Positions 25,976-33,987 are shown, numbered from the stretch's first letter. The stretch is DNA of 64,000 nucleotides from Bacillota bacterium (GCA_017626845.1 JAGAHX010000035.1:1-64000); one strand, 5' to 3'. Notes: generated from the letters alone by a model not told the origin. Numbers and translations: made by a program.

Positions 25976-26292
25976 CATCGTTGTCGTGCGTGAAAAAATA
26001 GTCGTCTGGATCGGTTGGGGCACAATTAAAAAATAGGGTATTGGGATCCGGCTCCATAGCGGAACCTCTTTGTAGTTAGACGCGTGCGGCCGGGAAAAGT
26101 TCCAAAGCCATGATATTCCATAGCCGCACAGCATTAAAATTTTACAGAACTGACCGAAATAATTCAAGGCAAAAATGGTGTTTCTGCACGAAATGCCGAA
26201 AGAATTCACGAAATACTTTTTTGTTGTTTTTGGACACAAAAAACCCGTTGAAAATTTGTCTGTCAATAAAGGGTCAGCCGTTTTATCGCTTC
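25976..26292. other. Gene-free, A+T-rich gap with a weak IS30-end-like stretch
   Basis: I see no gene in these 317 bases. On the + strand CCATAGCGGAACCTCTTTG (26054-26072) closely resembles CCATAAGGAACCTCTTTGG in the IS30 element leader at the window start (minus strand), and the bases before it loosely resemble the IS terminus. It may be an old IS30-type remnant. The frame that is open upstream of 26344 has no codon pattern or SD. Confidence 0.3.
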
Positions 26293-26332
26293 TTGCATCG
26301 TCCCATGTATTGTGGTACAATATGTACCACAA
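26293..26332 (+). promoter_or_regulatory. Promoter with 23-bp palindromic operator of the Phd-MntA/HepT operon
   Basis: TTGCAT (26293-26298) and TACAAT (26316-26321) are 17 bases apart. A perfect palindrome, TTGTGGTACA-ATA-TGTACCACAA (26310-26332), covers the -10 and the start of transcription and ends at the SD AAGGAG (26331-26336). A protein bound here would block both polymerase and ribosome access, as expected for antitoxin autoregulation. Confidence 0.8.
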
Positions 26333-26343
26333 GGAGTATGGTT

Positions 26344-26892
26344 ATGCCTAAGATCATTCCATTGAGAGAACTGAAAAATCCATCGGCGGTTTCTACGATG
26401 TGTCACGAATCGACGAGTCCCGTTTTTGTAACAAAAAACGGAGTAAGCGATCTTGTCATCCTCACTTCAGACGCTTATGACCGTCTCGTGGAGAATGCTG
26501 CGCCACCCAGAGAAACCCGTTACGAATTGCGCAACGAGTCTGCGTTATATGCTGCTGAACCGGTCACATTAACGCAGTATATGGCACAAAGGGATGCCAA
26601 ACCGCTTTATACGATCGCAGAATTGAAAAATACGCTTTCGCCGATCTTTAAAAAGCACAAGGTGCGGAAGGCAACGCTGTTTGGATCTTACGTAAAGGGG
26701 ACTGCAACAACGCGAAGCGACGTAGATCTGGTCGTGGATTCGGGATTAAAGGGGTTAGCCTTTTACGGCTTGTTAAACGATGTAACCGAGGCTCTTCGCT
26801 TTCCTGTAGATCTGATCGAGCAACGGGAGATTCAGCAGGGGTCCGAAATGGCGGCAGAGATCGAAGATACGGGGGTAACGATCTATGGATAG
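26344..26892 (+). CDS. mntA: Fusion of a Phd/YefM antitoxin-like domain to an MntA nucleotidyltransferase
   Basis: Residues 1-55 read as a Phd/YefM-type DNA-binding antitoxin domain: IIPLRELKNPSAVSTMCHES, then PVFVTKNGVSDLVILTSDAYDRL. Residues about 88-182 read as a minimal nucleotidyltransferase: LFGSYVKGT...RSDVDLVV with the exact G-S-x10-D-x-D motif (Gly114-Ser115, Asp126, Asp128) and a third Asp near 156. In known type VII systems MntA (about 100-140 residues) AMPylates and silences the HepT toxin. ATG 26344 is chosen over 26338 because SD AAGGAG lies 7 bases upstream. The gene overlaps hepT by 8 bases. The N-terminal domain probably binds the palindrome at 26310-26332. Confidence 0.85.
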   Translation: MPKIIPLRELKNPSAVSTMCHESTSPVFVTKNGVSDLVILTSDAYDRLVENAAPPRETRYELRNESALYAAEPVTLTQYMAQRDAKPLYTIAELKNTLSPIFKKHKVRKATLFGSYVKGTATTRSDVDLVVDSGLKGLAFYGLLNDVTEALRFPVDLIEQREIQQGSEMAAEIEDTGVTIYG

Positions 26893-27232
26893 CAAGGACA
26901 GGAAGGTTCTGAATAAGATCTTGGAACATGCGCAGAGCATACTCGAAGAAACTAAAAATATCGCAGATGCACAGGAATTTCATGAGAATAACGACCAGAC
27001 GAAAGCCGCATTATTTGATCTGCTCCAAATCGGAGAATTGGCGAAAGATGGTCTTAGTCAGGACGTTGTTACAAAGATGACCGCTATACCTTGGCATCAA
27101 ATCTATGCTTTGAGAAACAGGATCGTTCATGGATATGCTTCCGTAGATCATCAGGTCATTTGGGAAACGATACAATTCGACATACCACAGCTGATCGATG
27201 CTATCAGATCGACGCTGGACTCCGAAATATAA
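26885..27232 (+). CDS. hepT: HepT-like HEPN toxin (DUF86)
   Basis: A 115-residue all-helical HEPN-domain protein of the HepT family, whose members act as RNases and are neutralised by MntA. The catalytic R-x4-H-x-Y motif is intact in RNRIVHGY (Arg77, His82, Tyr84), so the toxin should be functional. The target tyrosine for AMPylation would be Tyr84. The start lies inside the end of mntA (8-base overlap), ensuring coupled translation. A bidirectional terminator follows. Base composition is A+T-richer than the zinc operon next to it, consistent with acquisition. Confidence 0.9.
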   Translation: MDSKDRKVLNKILEHAQSILEETKNIADAQEFHENNDQTKAALFDLLQIGELAKDGLSQDVVTKMTAIPWHQIYALRNRIVHGYASVDHQVIWETIQFDIPQLIDAIRSTLDSEI

Positions 27233-27238
27233 AATAAT

Positions 27239-27276
27239 AAAAGCAGAAGCACAACAAACCAATGCTTCTGCTTTTT
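27239..27276. terminator. Bidirectional terminator between hepT and the zinc transporter operon
   Basis: AAAAGCAGAAGCA (27239-27251) and TGCTTCTGCTTTT (27263-27275) are perfect 13-bp arms around an 11-base loop, with T-tracts on both strands. Confidence 0.92.
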
Positions 27277-27288
27277 AAATGCAGCAGT

Positions 27289-28116
27289 CTATTTTCTCCG
27301 CTCCACCGCACAGCACACACCGAACACCACCATATCCGCCGCAACGATGGTCGCACCGACGGGGGTGCCCGCCGCGATGGAGATCAGCATGCCGCAGGCC
27401 GCGCACACCACGGACAGCACAGCGGAGCAGATGGTCACCTTCAGAAAGCTGTTGTAGATGCGCATGGCCGAAAGCGCCGGGAAGATCACCAGGGCCGAGA
27501 TCAGCAGCGATCCCACCAGGTTCATGGCCAGCACGATGATCACCGCGATCACCACGGCGATCAGCAGGTTATAGGCGCCGGCGTTGACCCCCGCAGCCCG
27601 CGAAAAGGTCTCGTCGAAGGTCACCGCGAAGATCTTGTTGTAGAAGAAGATGAACAGCGCCACCACAGCCAGGGACAGCACCGTGCAGAGCGCCACGTCG
27701 CTGCGCCCCAGCGTCAGGATGGACGTGGAGCCGAACAGCGTGCTGCACACGTCGCCGGACAGATTGGACGAGGTGCTGAACAGGTTCAGCAGCAGATAGC
27801 CGACCGCCAGCGAAGCCACGGCGATCATGGCGATGGCGGCGTCACCCTTGATCTTCGCCCGCTCGCCGCCCTTCAGCAGCAGCACCGCGCACAGCACGGT
27901 TACGGGCAGCACGATGATCATCCGGTTCGACACGTTGAGGACGCTGGCGATGGCGATAGCGCCGAACGCCACATGGGACAGGCCGTCGCCGATAAAAGAG
28001 AAGCGCTTTAAGACCAGCGTGACCCCCAGCAGCGACGAGCACAGCGCGATGAGCACGCCCACGATAAAGGCGTAGCGCACGAAGGGGAACGAGAGATACC
28101 AGAGAAAATTACTCAT
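27289..28116 (-). CDS. znuB: Zinc/manganese-type ABC transporter permease (ZnuB family)
   Basis: A 275-residue ABC-3 family permease with eight or nine hydrophobic helices. Marks include FSFIGDGLSHVAFGAIAIA near 37-55 and GSLLISALVIFPALSAMR near 215-232, the family's coupling and conserved segments. The start is put at ATG 28116 (SD GGGAGG), overlapping the ATPase gene by 8 bases; the open frame extends upstream only as a shadow of that gene. It is the last gene of the zur-znuA-znuC-znuB operon. Zinc is preferred because of the neighbouring regulator and His-rich binding protein. Confidence 0.9.
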   Translation of the reverse strand: MSNFLWYLSFPFVRYAFIVGVLIALCSSLLGVTLVLKRFSFIGDGLSHVAFGAIAIASVLNVSNRMIIVLPVTVLCAVLLLKGGERAKIKGDAAIAMIAVASLAVGYLLLNLFSTSSNLSGDVCSTLFGSTSILTLGRSDVALCTVLSLAVVALFIFFYNKIFAVTFDETFSRAAGVNAGAYNLLIAVVIAVIIVLAMNLVGSLLISALVIFPALSAMRIYNSFLKVTICSAVLSVVCAACGMLISIAAGTPVGATIVAADMVVFGVCCAVERRK

Positions 28117-28822
28117 GGTGGGGCCTCCCTTCCCGCGCGGCGAACAGCCGCCCGATCTCGCTGCCCAGGTACTGGTCCTTCGTGCCGAAGAACAGCGGCT
28201 CGCCCACGTGCAGGATGTGGGTGGCATAGCGCAGCGCCGCTTCGATGTCGTGGGAGATCATCAGGATGGTCACCCCTTCTTTGTTGAGGCTGCGGATAAG
28301 CCCGTACATGTCGGTGGTCACCACCGGGTCCAGGCCCGTGACCGGCTCATCCAAAAGCAGCACCTTTTCGGCTGCGCACAGGGCCCGCGCCAGCAGCACG
28401 CGCTGCTGCTGACCCCCGGAAAGATCGCGGTAGCAGCGATCCGCAAAATCCGCGATCTCCATGCGCTCCATGTTCTTGACGGCAAGAGCCTTGTCTTCCT
28501 TGCTGTAGAAGGGCCGGAGGCCATTGCGCGCCTGGCAGCCGGACAGCACGATCTCCCGTACGGATGCGGGGAAATCCCGCTGCACCTGGGTCTGCTGGGG
28601 CAGGTAGCCGATCTCGCCGGCGGCAAAGCCGGGGCCGCGGACGATCTCGCCGTCCCGGGGCGGGATGAGCCCGAGAAGGGTGCGCACCAGCGTGGTCTTG
28701 CCGGAGCCGTTTTCGCCCACGATGCAGAGATAATCCCCCTCGTTGATGGAAAAGTTGAGCCCGGACAGGACCTCCTGATCCTCGTAGCCGATAGTCAAAT
28801 TGTTTACGGTAAGTATCGCCAA
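28109..28822 (-). CDS. znuC: Zinc ABC transporter ATPase (ZnuC family)
   Basis: A complete ABC ATPase of 237 residues: Walker A GENGSGKTT near 37-45, Q-loop GYLPQQTQV, signature LSGGQQQRVLLARAL near 134-148, Walker B LLLDEPVTGLD near 155-165, and H-loop MISHDIEAAL near 187. It powers the metal permease encoded just downstream with an 8-base overlap. It follows the binding-protein gene by 9 bp. Confidence 0.92.
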   Translation of the reverse strand: MAILTVNNLTIGYEDQEVLSGLNFSINEGDYLCIVGENGSGKTTLVRTLLGLIPPRDGEIVRGPGFAAGEIGYLPQQTQVQRDFPASVREIVLSGCQARNGLRPFYSKEDKALAVKNMERMEIADFADRCYRDLSGGQQQRVLLARALCAAEKVLLLDEPVTGLDPVVTTDMYGLIRSLNKEGVTILMISHDIEAALRYATHILHVGEPLFFGTKDQYLGSEIGRLFAAREGRPHHE

Positions 28823-28831
28823 AATATGCTC

Positions 28832-29842
28832 CTAACGCAGGGCATCCTGCAGTGCTTCTAAGTTGTTTTCCATGGCGGACAGATAGGTCTTGCCCGCTGC
28901 GATATCCGCAGCCGTAACGGACTGCAGGGAATCGAACGTTACGACGGTCTGGTCCTTGGCCGTGCTGGCCTGGCAGATCGTGTTCGCCAGCGCTCCGTCG
29001 GAATCCTCCAGGATGCAGACGGCAGGCAGCTGCAGTTCGTCCATCTTGCCGGCTAGGAAAATGACCGTCTCGAAACTCGCCGCCGTCTCCGAGGAGCAGC
29101 CTGCGAAAGCCGCGTAATAATCCAGGCCGTAGTCGTCCACGAGATAGCGGAACGGAAAGCGGTCGCCAAACAGCAGGGTCTTTTGGGGCGCTGCTTCTAC
29201 AGCTGTCGCAAAGCGGGAGTCCAGTTCCTGCAGTTTTACCCCGTAGGAGGCCGCATTTTGAGCAAATCCGGCGGTTTTGTCCGGCATCAGGGCAGAGATC
29301 GCCTCCGTCATCTTTTCGACGCAGATTTCGGCGTTTTTCAGAGAAAGCCAGACATGCTCGTCGTACTCGGGGTCTTCTTCGTGCTCCGGATCAGCCTCGT
29401 GCTCCGCGCCGTGCCCGTGCGCCTCTTCCTGCATGCCTTCCTTGTGTTCTTCTTCCTTCAGCCGCTCTTCCAGGATCTCCATCAGGCTGAAGGCTGCGCG
29501 GGTATCCTTATGGTCGATCGCCAGGGCGTCTTCCACCCACTCGTCGGATTCCCCGCCCACATAGAAAAACAGGTCGCAGGAAGCGATGGCTGCGATGTCC
29601 GCAACCGAGGGCTGATAACTGTGCAGATCCACGCCGGAGCCGCCCAGCAGCACCAGCTGGCATTCTTCTGCTGCGTCGCCCAGGATCTGCTTCGCCCAGT
29701 CGCAGATGGGATAGGCCGTGCAGACGATCTTTGGACCGTGGTCGGCCTGGTCCGGGTCATACGAAGAGGCATCCTTGGCCGAGCAGGCACCAAGGCCGAA
29801 GAGCATGACGGCTGCCAGCAGGAGCGCGCCTAATCTCTTCAT
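28832..29842 (-). CDS. znuA: Zinc-binding lipoprotein of the ABC transporter (ZnuA/AdcA type)
   Basis: A cluster A-I solute-binding protein. Lipobox LGAC at residues 17-20 is followed by the domain start KIVCTAYPICDW. Metal ligand candidates are His in DLHSYQPSVADI near 73-84, a His/Glu-rich loop (near 130-165, with HGHGAEHEADPEHEEDPEY), His in DEHVWLSLKN near 165, and Asp/Glu near the C terminus. The His-rich loop is typical of zinc rather than manganese proteins. The 336 residues are normal. It lies 3 bp after the zur stop. Confidence 0.9.
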   Translation of the reverse strand: MKRLGALLLAAVMLFGLGACSAKDASSYDPDQADHGPKIVCTAYPICDWAKQILGDAAEECQLVLLGGSGVDLHSYQPSVADIAAIASCDLFFYVGGESDEWVEDALAIDHKDTRAAFSLMEILEERLKEEEHKEGMQEEAHGHGAEHEADPEHEEDPEYDEHVWLSLKNAEICVEKMTEAISALMPDKTAGFAQNAASYGVKLQELDSRFATAVEAAPQKTLLFGDRFPFRYLVDDYGLDYYAAFAGCSSETAASFETVIFLAGKMDELQLPAVCILEDSDGALANTICQASTAKDQTVVTFDSLQSVTAADIAAGKTYLSAMENNLEALQDALR

Positions 29843-29845
29843 GGC

Positions 29846-30265
29846 CTACCTCCCAGCCGCGCAGTCCTCGCACAGGCCGTAGAAGACCGTACGGAGCGGG
29901 TCCAGCGTAAAATGGTGCTCTTCCTTTAAATGGCTGCGGATCTGCACCAGCTCTTCGCAGTGCAGGTGGATGAGCTTGCCGCACTTCTCGCATTTGCAGT
30001 GGAAGCACTCCTCCCCGCAGGTCGTCTGCCGGTCCACGTATTCGAAGCAGGCCGGACTGTTGGCATCGATGATGTATTTGTTGACGAGCCCCTCCTCCAC
30101 CATGCGCTCCAGCTGCCGGTAGACCGTGGCCACGCCGATGGGTGTGCCGCAGGCCTGGAAGTAATCGCACACATCTTTCGCCGTAAAGTGTTCCCCCGGC
30201 ACTGTCTGCATGTATTCCAGCAGCCTGCTGCGCTGTCTCGTGTTGTATTGATTGCGGACGTTCAT
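29846..30265 (-). CDS. zur: Fur-family metalloregulator, probably Zur
   Basis: A 139-residue Fur-type regulator: a winged-helix part with GTPIGVATVYRQLERMVEEGL near 39-59, then a dimerisation/metal part with CFHCKCEKCGKLIHLHCEEL near 86-105 and a terminal CEDC pair. The two C-x2-C pairs form the structural zinc site. It heads the zinc transporter operon, so zinc sensing is more likely than iron or peroxide. SD AGGAGG stands before ATG 30265. Fur-like boxes flank its promoter, indicating autoregulation. Confidence 0.88.
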   Translation of the reverse strand: MNVRNQYNTRQRSRLLEYMQTVPGEHFTAKDVCDYFQACGTPIGVATVYRQLERMVEEGLVNKYIIDANSPACFEYVDRQTTCGEECFHCKCEKCGKLIHLHCEELVQIRSHLKEEHHFTLDPLRTVFYGLCEDCAAGR

Positions 30266-30302
30266 GGTTCCTCCTGTTGCATGTTCGCGCCTTCCGCGAA
30301 AT

Positions 30303-30368
30303 TGAAAACCTTTCTCATTTTAAGGGTGACCTCCGGATCTGTCAAGGAATTTGAGAATCATTTTCAAA
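30303..30368 (-). promoter_or_regulatory. Promoter of the zinc operon framed by two Fur-like boxes
   Basis: TTGACA (30345-30340) and TAAAAT (30322-30317) are 17 bases apart. Upstream lies TTTGAGAATCATTTTCAAA (30350-30368), a near-perfect 7-1-7 Fur-type palindrome. Downstream, covering the start of transcription, lies TGAGAAAGGTTTTCA (minus strand, 30317-30303). Two boxes of the same kind at both sides of a consensus promoter fit repression by the operon's own regulator. Confidence 0.8.
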
Positions 30369-30419
30369 ATAAAACGGGCCGGCAAAGAGTTCGCCGCGCT
30401 CCAGGCATCAGTGATCTAT

Positions 30420-30583
30420 GCCAAATTTGCTGCGAAACAAAAACTGGCTTAGAAATCCTATGACAAATCGATCCATATAAAAAGAATGACTTAGAAACCA
30501 GCCATTTTCTAAGTCATTCATTCCATATAAGGGGATTTGTCTTAGGATTTCTAGGACACAAATCGAAAAACTGCAAATTTGGC
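30420..30583. repeat. MITE-like 164-bp inverted repeat
   Basis: Imperfect arms of about 78 bases face each other around CCAGCCAT. Outer ends: GCCAAATTTGC (30420-30430) and GCAAATTTGGC (30573-30583). Middle: TAGAAATCCTA-x-GACAAATC on both sides. Inner ends: GAATGACTTAGAAA (30484-30497) and TTTCTAAGTCATTC (30506-30519), 14 bp perfect. No credible gene lies inside. It fits a non-autonomous element or a very large hairpin downstream of the TRIC gene. Confidence 0.75.
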
Positions 30584-30626
30584 GTAATGGCCTGCGCCGC
30601 ATGCCAAGCAACGCAGGTCCGCGCCC

Positions 30627-31244
30627 CTACTCCGCCTTGGGCAGCTTCCAGCGGAATTTGGCCGCCAGGATGCGCAGCAGCACGACCAACGCTGTACAGC
30701 TCAGCAGAGATGCTGCCTGGCTCATGAGGCCCCAGGTGAGGACGCAGTAGACCGCGCCCAGAATGGAGGCGCTGGCGTAGAAATGCTTCACGAAGATGTA
30801 GGGCTGCTCGCCAGCCATCACATCGCGCATCACACCGCCGCCCACGCCCGTCAGCACGCCGACGAAACCGGCCAGAAAGCCGTTGCACCAGGGAATGGCG
30901 CTGTAGGCAGCCTGGATGCCGATCGCCGTAAAGATGCCCAGTCCCAGCGCATCCGTCACCAGCAGGATCTGTTCGTAAAACTCGGCTTTGCGGCGGTAAT
31001 CCGCCCGCACGGCGGGCAGGAAGGCGATGAGCCCCACAGCGATCGCCGTCACCGTAAACGCCGGGTCGCGGAACGCGGCCGGCGGGGCGACGTTGATGAT
31101 GAGGTCGCGCAAAATGCCGCCGCCCACGGCAGTGGTCATGGCCAGGACGGCGACACCGAGAATATCCATTTTCTTTTTAATGCCGACAGAGGCACCCGAG
31201 ATCGCAAACGCGATGGTGCCGATGAGTTCCAACGTATAGATCAA
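30627..31244 (-). CDS. TRIC-type (UPF0126) cation channel family protein
   Basis: A 205-residue membrane protein of the YicG/UPF0126 family, the bacterial relatives of trimeric intracellular cation channels, with seven hydrophobic helices. It consists of two halves, each with a GGGxxRD motif: AVGGGILRDLI near 40-50 and GVGGGVMRDVM near 133-143. The family conducts K+ or Na+. It is the third gene after yihY and the PP2C phosphatase. No terminator other than the large inverted repeat at 30420-30583 follows. Confidence 0.9.
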   Translation of the reverse strand: MIYTLELIGTIAFAISGASVGIKKKMDILGVAVLAMTTAVGGGILRDLIINVAPPAAFRDPAFTVTAIAVGLIAFLPAVRADYRRKAEFYEQILLVTDALGLGIFTAIGIQAAYSAIPWCNGFLAGFVGVLTGVGGGVMRDVMAGEQPYIFVKHFYASASILGAVYCVLTWGLMSQAASLLSCTALVVLLRILAAKFRWKLPKAE

Positions 31245-31271
31245 AGAATTCCAACCTTTCTGAGTTTCGTA

Positions 31272-33077
31272 TTATTTTGCCGGGCCCTCGTAGGACAGGC
31301 ACAGCATGGTGAGATCGTCGAACTGCTCCTCATCTTTCACGAAGCGGTTGACCGCATCTCTCATGTGCTCCACGACTTCCTTCGGCGTACTGTCCGGACC
31401 CTCGTTCAGCGTTTCCACGATCCGGGCCATACCGAACATGCTGCGCTCCGCCGCCATGGCTTCCGGCAGGCCGTCCGTGTAGACGAACAGGCGGGAACCG
31501 GGCTCCAGCTGCAGCTCGTAGTCGTCGTAGGTCATATCGTCGAAGCCGCCGACCACGAAGCCGTGGACGTCCTTCAACAGTTCAAACGGTCCGTTACCGT
31601 GCTTTACCACCGGGTATTCGTGGCCCGCGTTTACAGCGGTCAGCCGGCCCGTGGAGATCTCCAGGATGCCCATCCAGACGCTGACGAACATCTCCTCCGG
31701 ATTGTTCGAGCAGATCTGTTCGTTCACCTGCCGCAGCACTTCGGCGGGGCTTACGCCGGCCTTCGTCTCGGTCTTCAGAAGCACCATGGTGATCATCATG
31801 AACAGCGATGCCGGAATGCCCTTGCCGGAAACGTCCGCGATCATCAGCGCCAGATGATCGTCGTCGATCATGAAGAAGTTATAGAAATCGCCGCCGACCT
31901 CCTTTGCCGGGGTCATCGTGGCGTAAACGTCGAATTCGCTGCGGTCCGGGAACGGCGGGAACACCCCCGGCAGAGACCGGGACTGGATGCGGGAGGCCAC
32001 CGCCAGCTCCGCGCCGACGCGTTCCCGCTCCGCCGTGATGGACTCGATCTGATGCAGATGCTCGTCGATCTCCTCCGTCATGACGATGATGTCGTTCTTC
32101 AGCTGGCCGATCTCGTTGGTACTGCGGACCTGCGCCAGATCCTGCCGCACGACTTCGCTGTCCTTGCTCTGTTCGTATTTGCGGATGCTCTGCTGGATCA
32201 TCTGCACCGGTTTGAGCACCGTCAGCAGGATGAGCACCAGGCAGATCGCCGAAAGGAAGAGCTGGTAAGCCACCGCTAGGGCTGTGCTCCGGTCAGTCTG
32301 CGATTCGATGCTTGCCCGGATATCCGACAGGTTGTAGGTCATGCCGATGAGGACAGCGTGGCCGTCGACCGTATCCAGCAGTTCATAGTAGTCCACGTAA
32401 TCGCCGGCATCCGCCAGATATCTGGAGTTCTGCCTGGCGTCGCGCATGGCCTTCTGCTGGCTCTCCGCCACCGTAACGGTGACCCCGATCGGATAAACTT
32501 CCTCGTAGTTCGTGCCACGGATCGAACCGGGGTCCGCCGCGCTGAATAGGAAGAACTGTTCGCTGTAGGGGTCATCCGAGACAACGCAGAACAGATAATC
32601 CACGCCGTGGGCCTGTTTGATCTCGTTGACCCGGGTGATGAGCCAGGAGTAGATGATCTCCGCGTAAAGTTTCTGATCCTTTTCCGGCAGGGCCTCCAGA
32701 TCCGCCTCTTCCGCATACTGCAGGCGGAATCCGGGGTGGCGCAGCAGCAGCTGCATGCACTTTCCGGCGGTCTGGGTCGCCTTGGTAAAGCGCACGTCGT
32801 ATTCGATGTCCAGGGAATCGCTGTTTTCGTACCAATAGCGAATGAGCCACGGATAGGCAGGATATTCCTTCACCGCCATGGTCACTTCGTCGCCGATCTC
32901 GTCCGCCAGCGATGCCGTCCGCTGTTTGATGCTCTCATCTGCGGCATCATACTGGGAAAAATACGTAAAAAAGCCCGTCACAAGGACGCCCAACACGAAG
33001 AGGAGGGCGACTTGCTGCAGGATGCTGAATTTTACCTTTCCGATCCGTTCGGAATACTTGCTCTTGTCCTGTTCCAT
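31272..33077 (-). CDS. Membrane-anchored PP2C/SpoIIE-type serine/threonine phosphatase
   Basis: An RsbU/SpoIIE-like phosphatase with a periplasmic-type sensor. A helix at residues 14-36 and another at 273-297 enclose an extracytoplasmic domain of about 235 residues. After a coiled segment (300-375) comes the PP2C domain: PAKEVGGDFYNFFMIDDDHLAL split near 395-416 (metal-binding Asp), IADVSGKGIPASLFM near 418-432, NAGHEYPVV near 500, and YTDGLPEAM near 550. Such proteins dephosphorylate anti-anti-sigma factors in stress or sporulation switches. No such partner gene is close. It follows the yihY gene by 6 bp. Confidence 0.92.
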   Translation of the reverse strand: MEQDKSKYSERIGKVKFSILQQVALLFVLGVLVTGFFTYFSQYDAADESIKQRTASLADEIGDEVTMAVKEYPAYPWLIRYWYENSDSLDIEYDVRFTKATQTAGKCMQLLLRHPGFRLQYAEEADLEALPEKDQKLYAEIIYSWLITRVNEIKQAHGVDYLFCVVSDDPYSEQFFLFSAADPGSIRGTNYEEVYPIGVTVTVAESQQKAMRDARQNSRYLADAGDYVDYYELLDTVDGHAVLIGMTYNLSDIRASIESQTDRSTALAVAYQLFLSAICLVLILLTVLKPVQMIQQSIRKYEQSKDSEVVRQDLAQVRSTNEIGQLKNDIIVMTEEIDEHLHQIESITAERERVGAELAVASRIQSRSLPGVFPPFPDRSEFDVYATMTPAKEVGGDFYNFFMIDDDHLALMIADVSGKGIPASLFMMITMVLLKTETKAGVSPAEVLRQVNEQICSNNPEEMFVSVWMGILEISTGRLTAVNAGHEYPVVKHGNGPFELLKDVHGFVVGGFDDMTYDDYELQLEPGSRLFVYTDGLPEAMAAERSMFGMARIVETLNEGPDSTPKEVVEHMRDAVNRFVKDEEQFDDLTMLCLSYEGPAK

Positions 33078-33083
33078 CGTTGT

Positions 33084-33974
33084 CTATTTTCTCCGGCGGA
33101 GCAGCCGCTCCGTATCGATCCCTTCCTCCTCCAGCGCCCTGTTGAACGCACCGCCGGCGAACAGGATCATCATGATCACCCGCACCCACAGCAGGAGCAG
33201 GAACAGAGATGCCAGCGAGCCATACAGGCTGGATGCGCGGTAGAACCGGGGGATGACGAAGGAGAAGATCTTCGTAAACAGGAACCAGGCCGCGCCCGTA
33301 AAGACCGCCCCCGGCACACGGCTCTTCAGCGTGTGCCGCGTGATCGGCAGATAGGCGTAGAGCATCAGGACCGCCAAAAGGCCCACGCCGGCCACGATCA
33401 GGTTGCTCACGTGGAAGACCGAGGCGAGGGTCTCTTCCAGTTCCGCCAGGCCTTCGATGCCGATCCGTTCCAGGATGCTGTTGACCACGTTCAGCACGGA
33501 GCTGCCCAGCATGTTGAACACCAGCAGCGCCGGGATGAGCACGACCACCATCAGCGTAAAAACGAGGCGTTTGAGGATATTGTGGACGCCCTTTTCCTTC
33601 TCCGCGTCGTCGAACTGGTTAAGCCCGACCCGGATCGCGTTTACGCCGCCGGAGGCCGACCACAGGGTGGTGAGCGCGGCAGCGGAGGCCAGCAATCTGC
33701 CGGACTGGTTTCGCAGATTCGACATCATGGATTCCAGCAGTTCCCGGACCTGGCCCAGATCCGGCAGCAGCTGAAACAGCACGTCGGACACGTCCGCAGG
33801 AGAGTACCAGGGGACCAGGTTGATGATCGCGATGATGAGCATGATAAACGGAAACGCCGCCGTAATGATGAACAGCGTCGCATTTCCGGAATACACGAAC
33901 ATGTTGTTGTCGAGAAAGAGCCGCACCGTCCGCAGGACCAGCGCTTTGCCCTTTTCCTTTGTCAGTCTTTCCAT
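33084..33974 (-). CDS. YihY/BrkB-family membrane protein
   Basis: A 296-residue protein with about six hydrophobic helices and the family segments SGNATLFIITAAFPFIMLI near 23-41, NLVPWYSPADV near 46, and AAALTTLWSASGGVNAIRVGLN near 97-118. The C-terminal part has FTGAAWFLFTKIFSF and SLYGSLASLFLLLLW, all typical of BrkB/YihY (UPF0761). The function is unsettled. The start is placed at ATG 33974; the open frame runs further upstream only through the terminator and tRNA. TATAAT lies 7 bases before it and no SD is present, so the mRNA may be leaderless. Confidence 0.88.
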   Translation of the reverse strand: MERLTKEKGKALVLRTVRLFLDNNMFVYSGNATLFIITAAFPFIMLIIAIINLVPWYSPADVSDVLFQLLPDLGQVRELLESMMSNLRNQSGRLLASAAALTTLWSASGGVNAIRVGLNQFDDAEKEKGVHNILKRLVFTLMVVVLIPALLVFNMLGSSVLNVVNSILERIGIEGLAELEETLASVFHVSNLIVAGVGLLAVLMLYAYLPITRHTLKSRVPGAVFTGAAWFLFTKIFSFVIPRFYRASSLYGSLASLFLLLLWVRVIMMILFAGGAFNRALEEEGIDTERLLRRRK

Positions 33975-33981
33975 ATGTATG

Positions 33982-33987
33982 ATTATA
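33982..33987 (-). promoter_or_regulatory. Consensus -10 seven bases before the yihY start
   Basis: TATAAT on the minus strand is followed by CATACAT and then ATG. A start of transcription 6-7 bases past the -10 would leave no room for an SD. The -35 position is T-rich and weak because the tRNA terminator lies there. Confidence 0.4.

Noticed and set aside
25940-25980. GGCAAACC-type sequence near the surface protein gene, resembling part of a c-di-GMP-I riboswitch
   Set aside because: The rest of the aptamer (GAAA tetraloop, GACGCAAAGC and receptor helix) is missing on both strands. The bases belong to a simple inverted repeat.
26110-26343. Upstream extension of the Phd-MntA frame to 26110
   Set aside because: The added codons cross the promoter and palindrome; the SD fits ATG 26344.
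30408-30611. 67-codon frame inside the large inverted repeat
   Set aside because: It reads through both arms of a palindrome, has no SD and resembles no protein.
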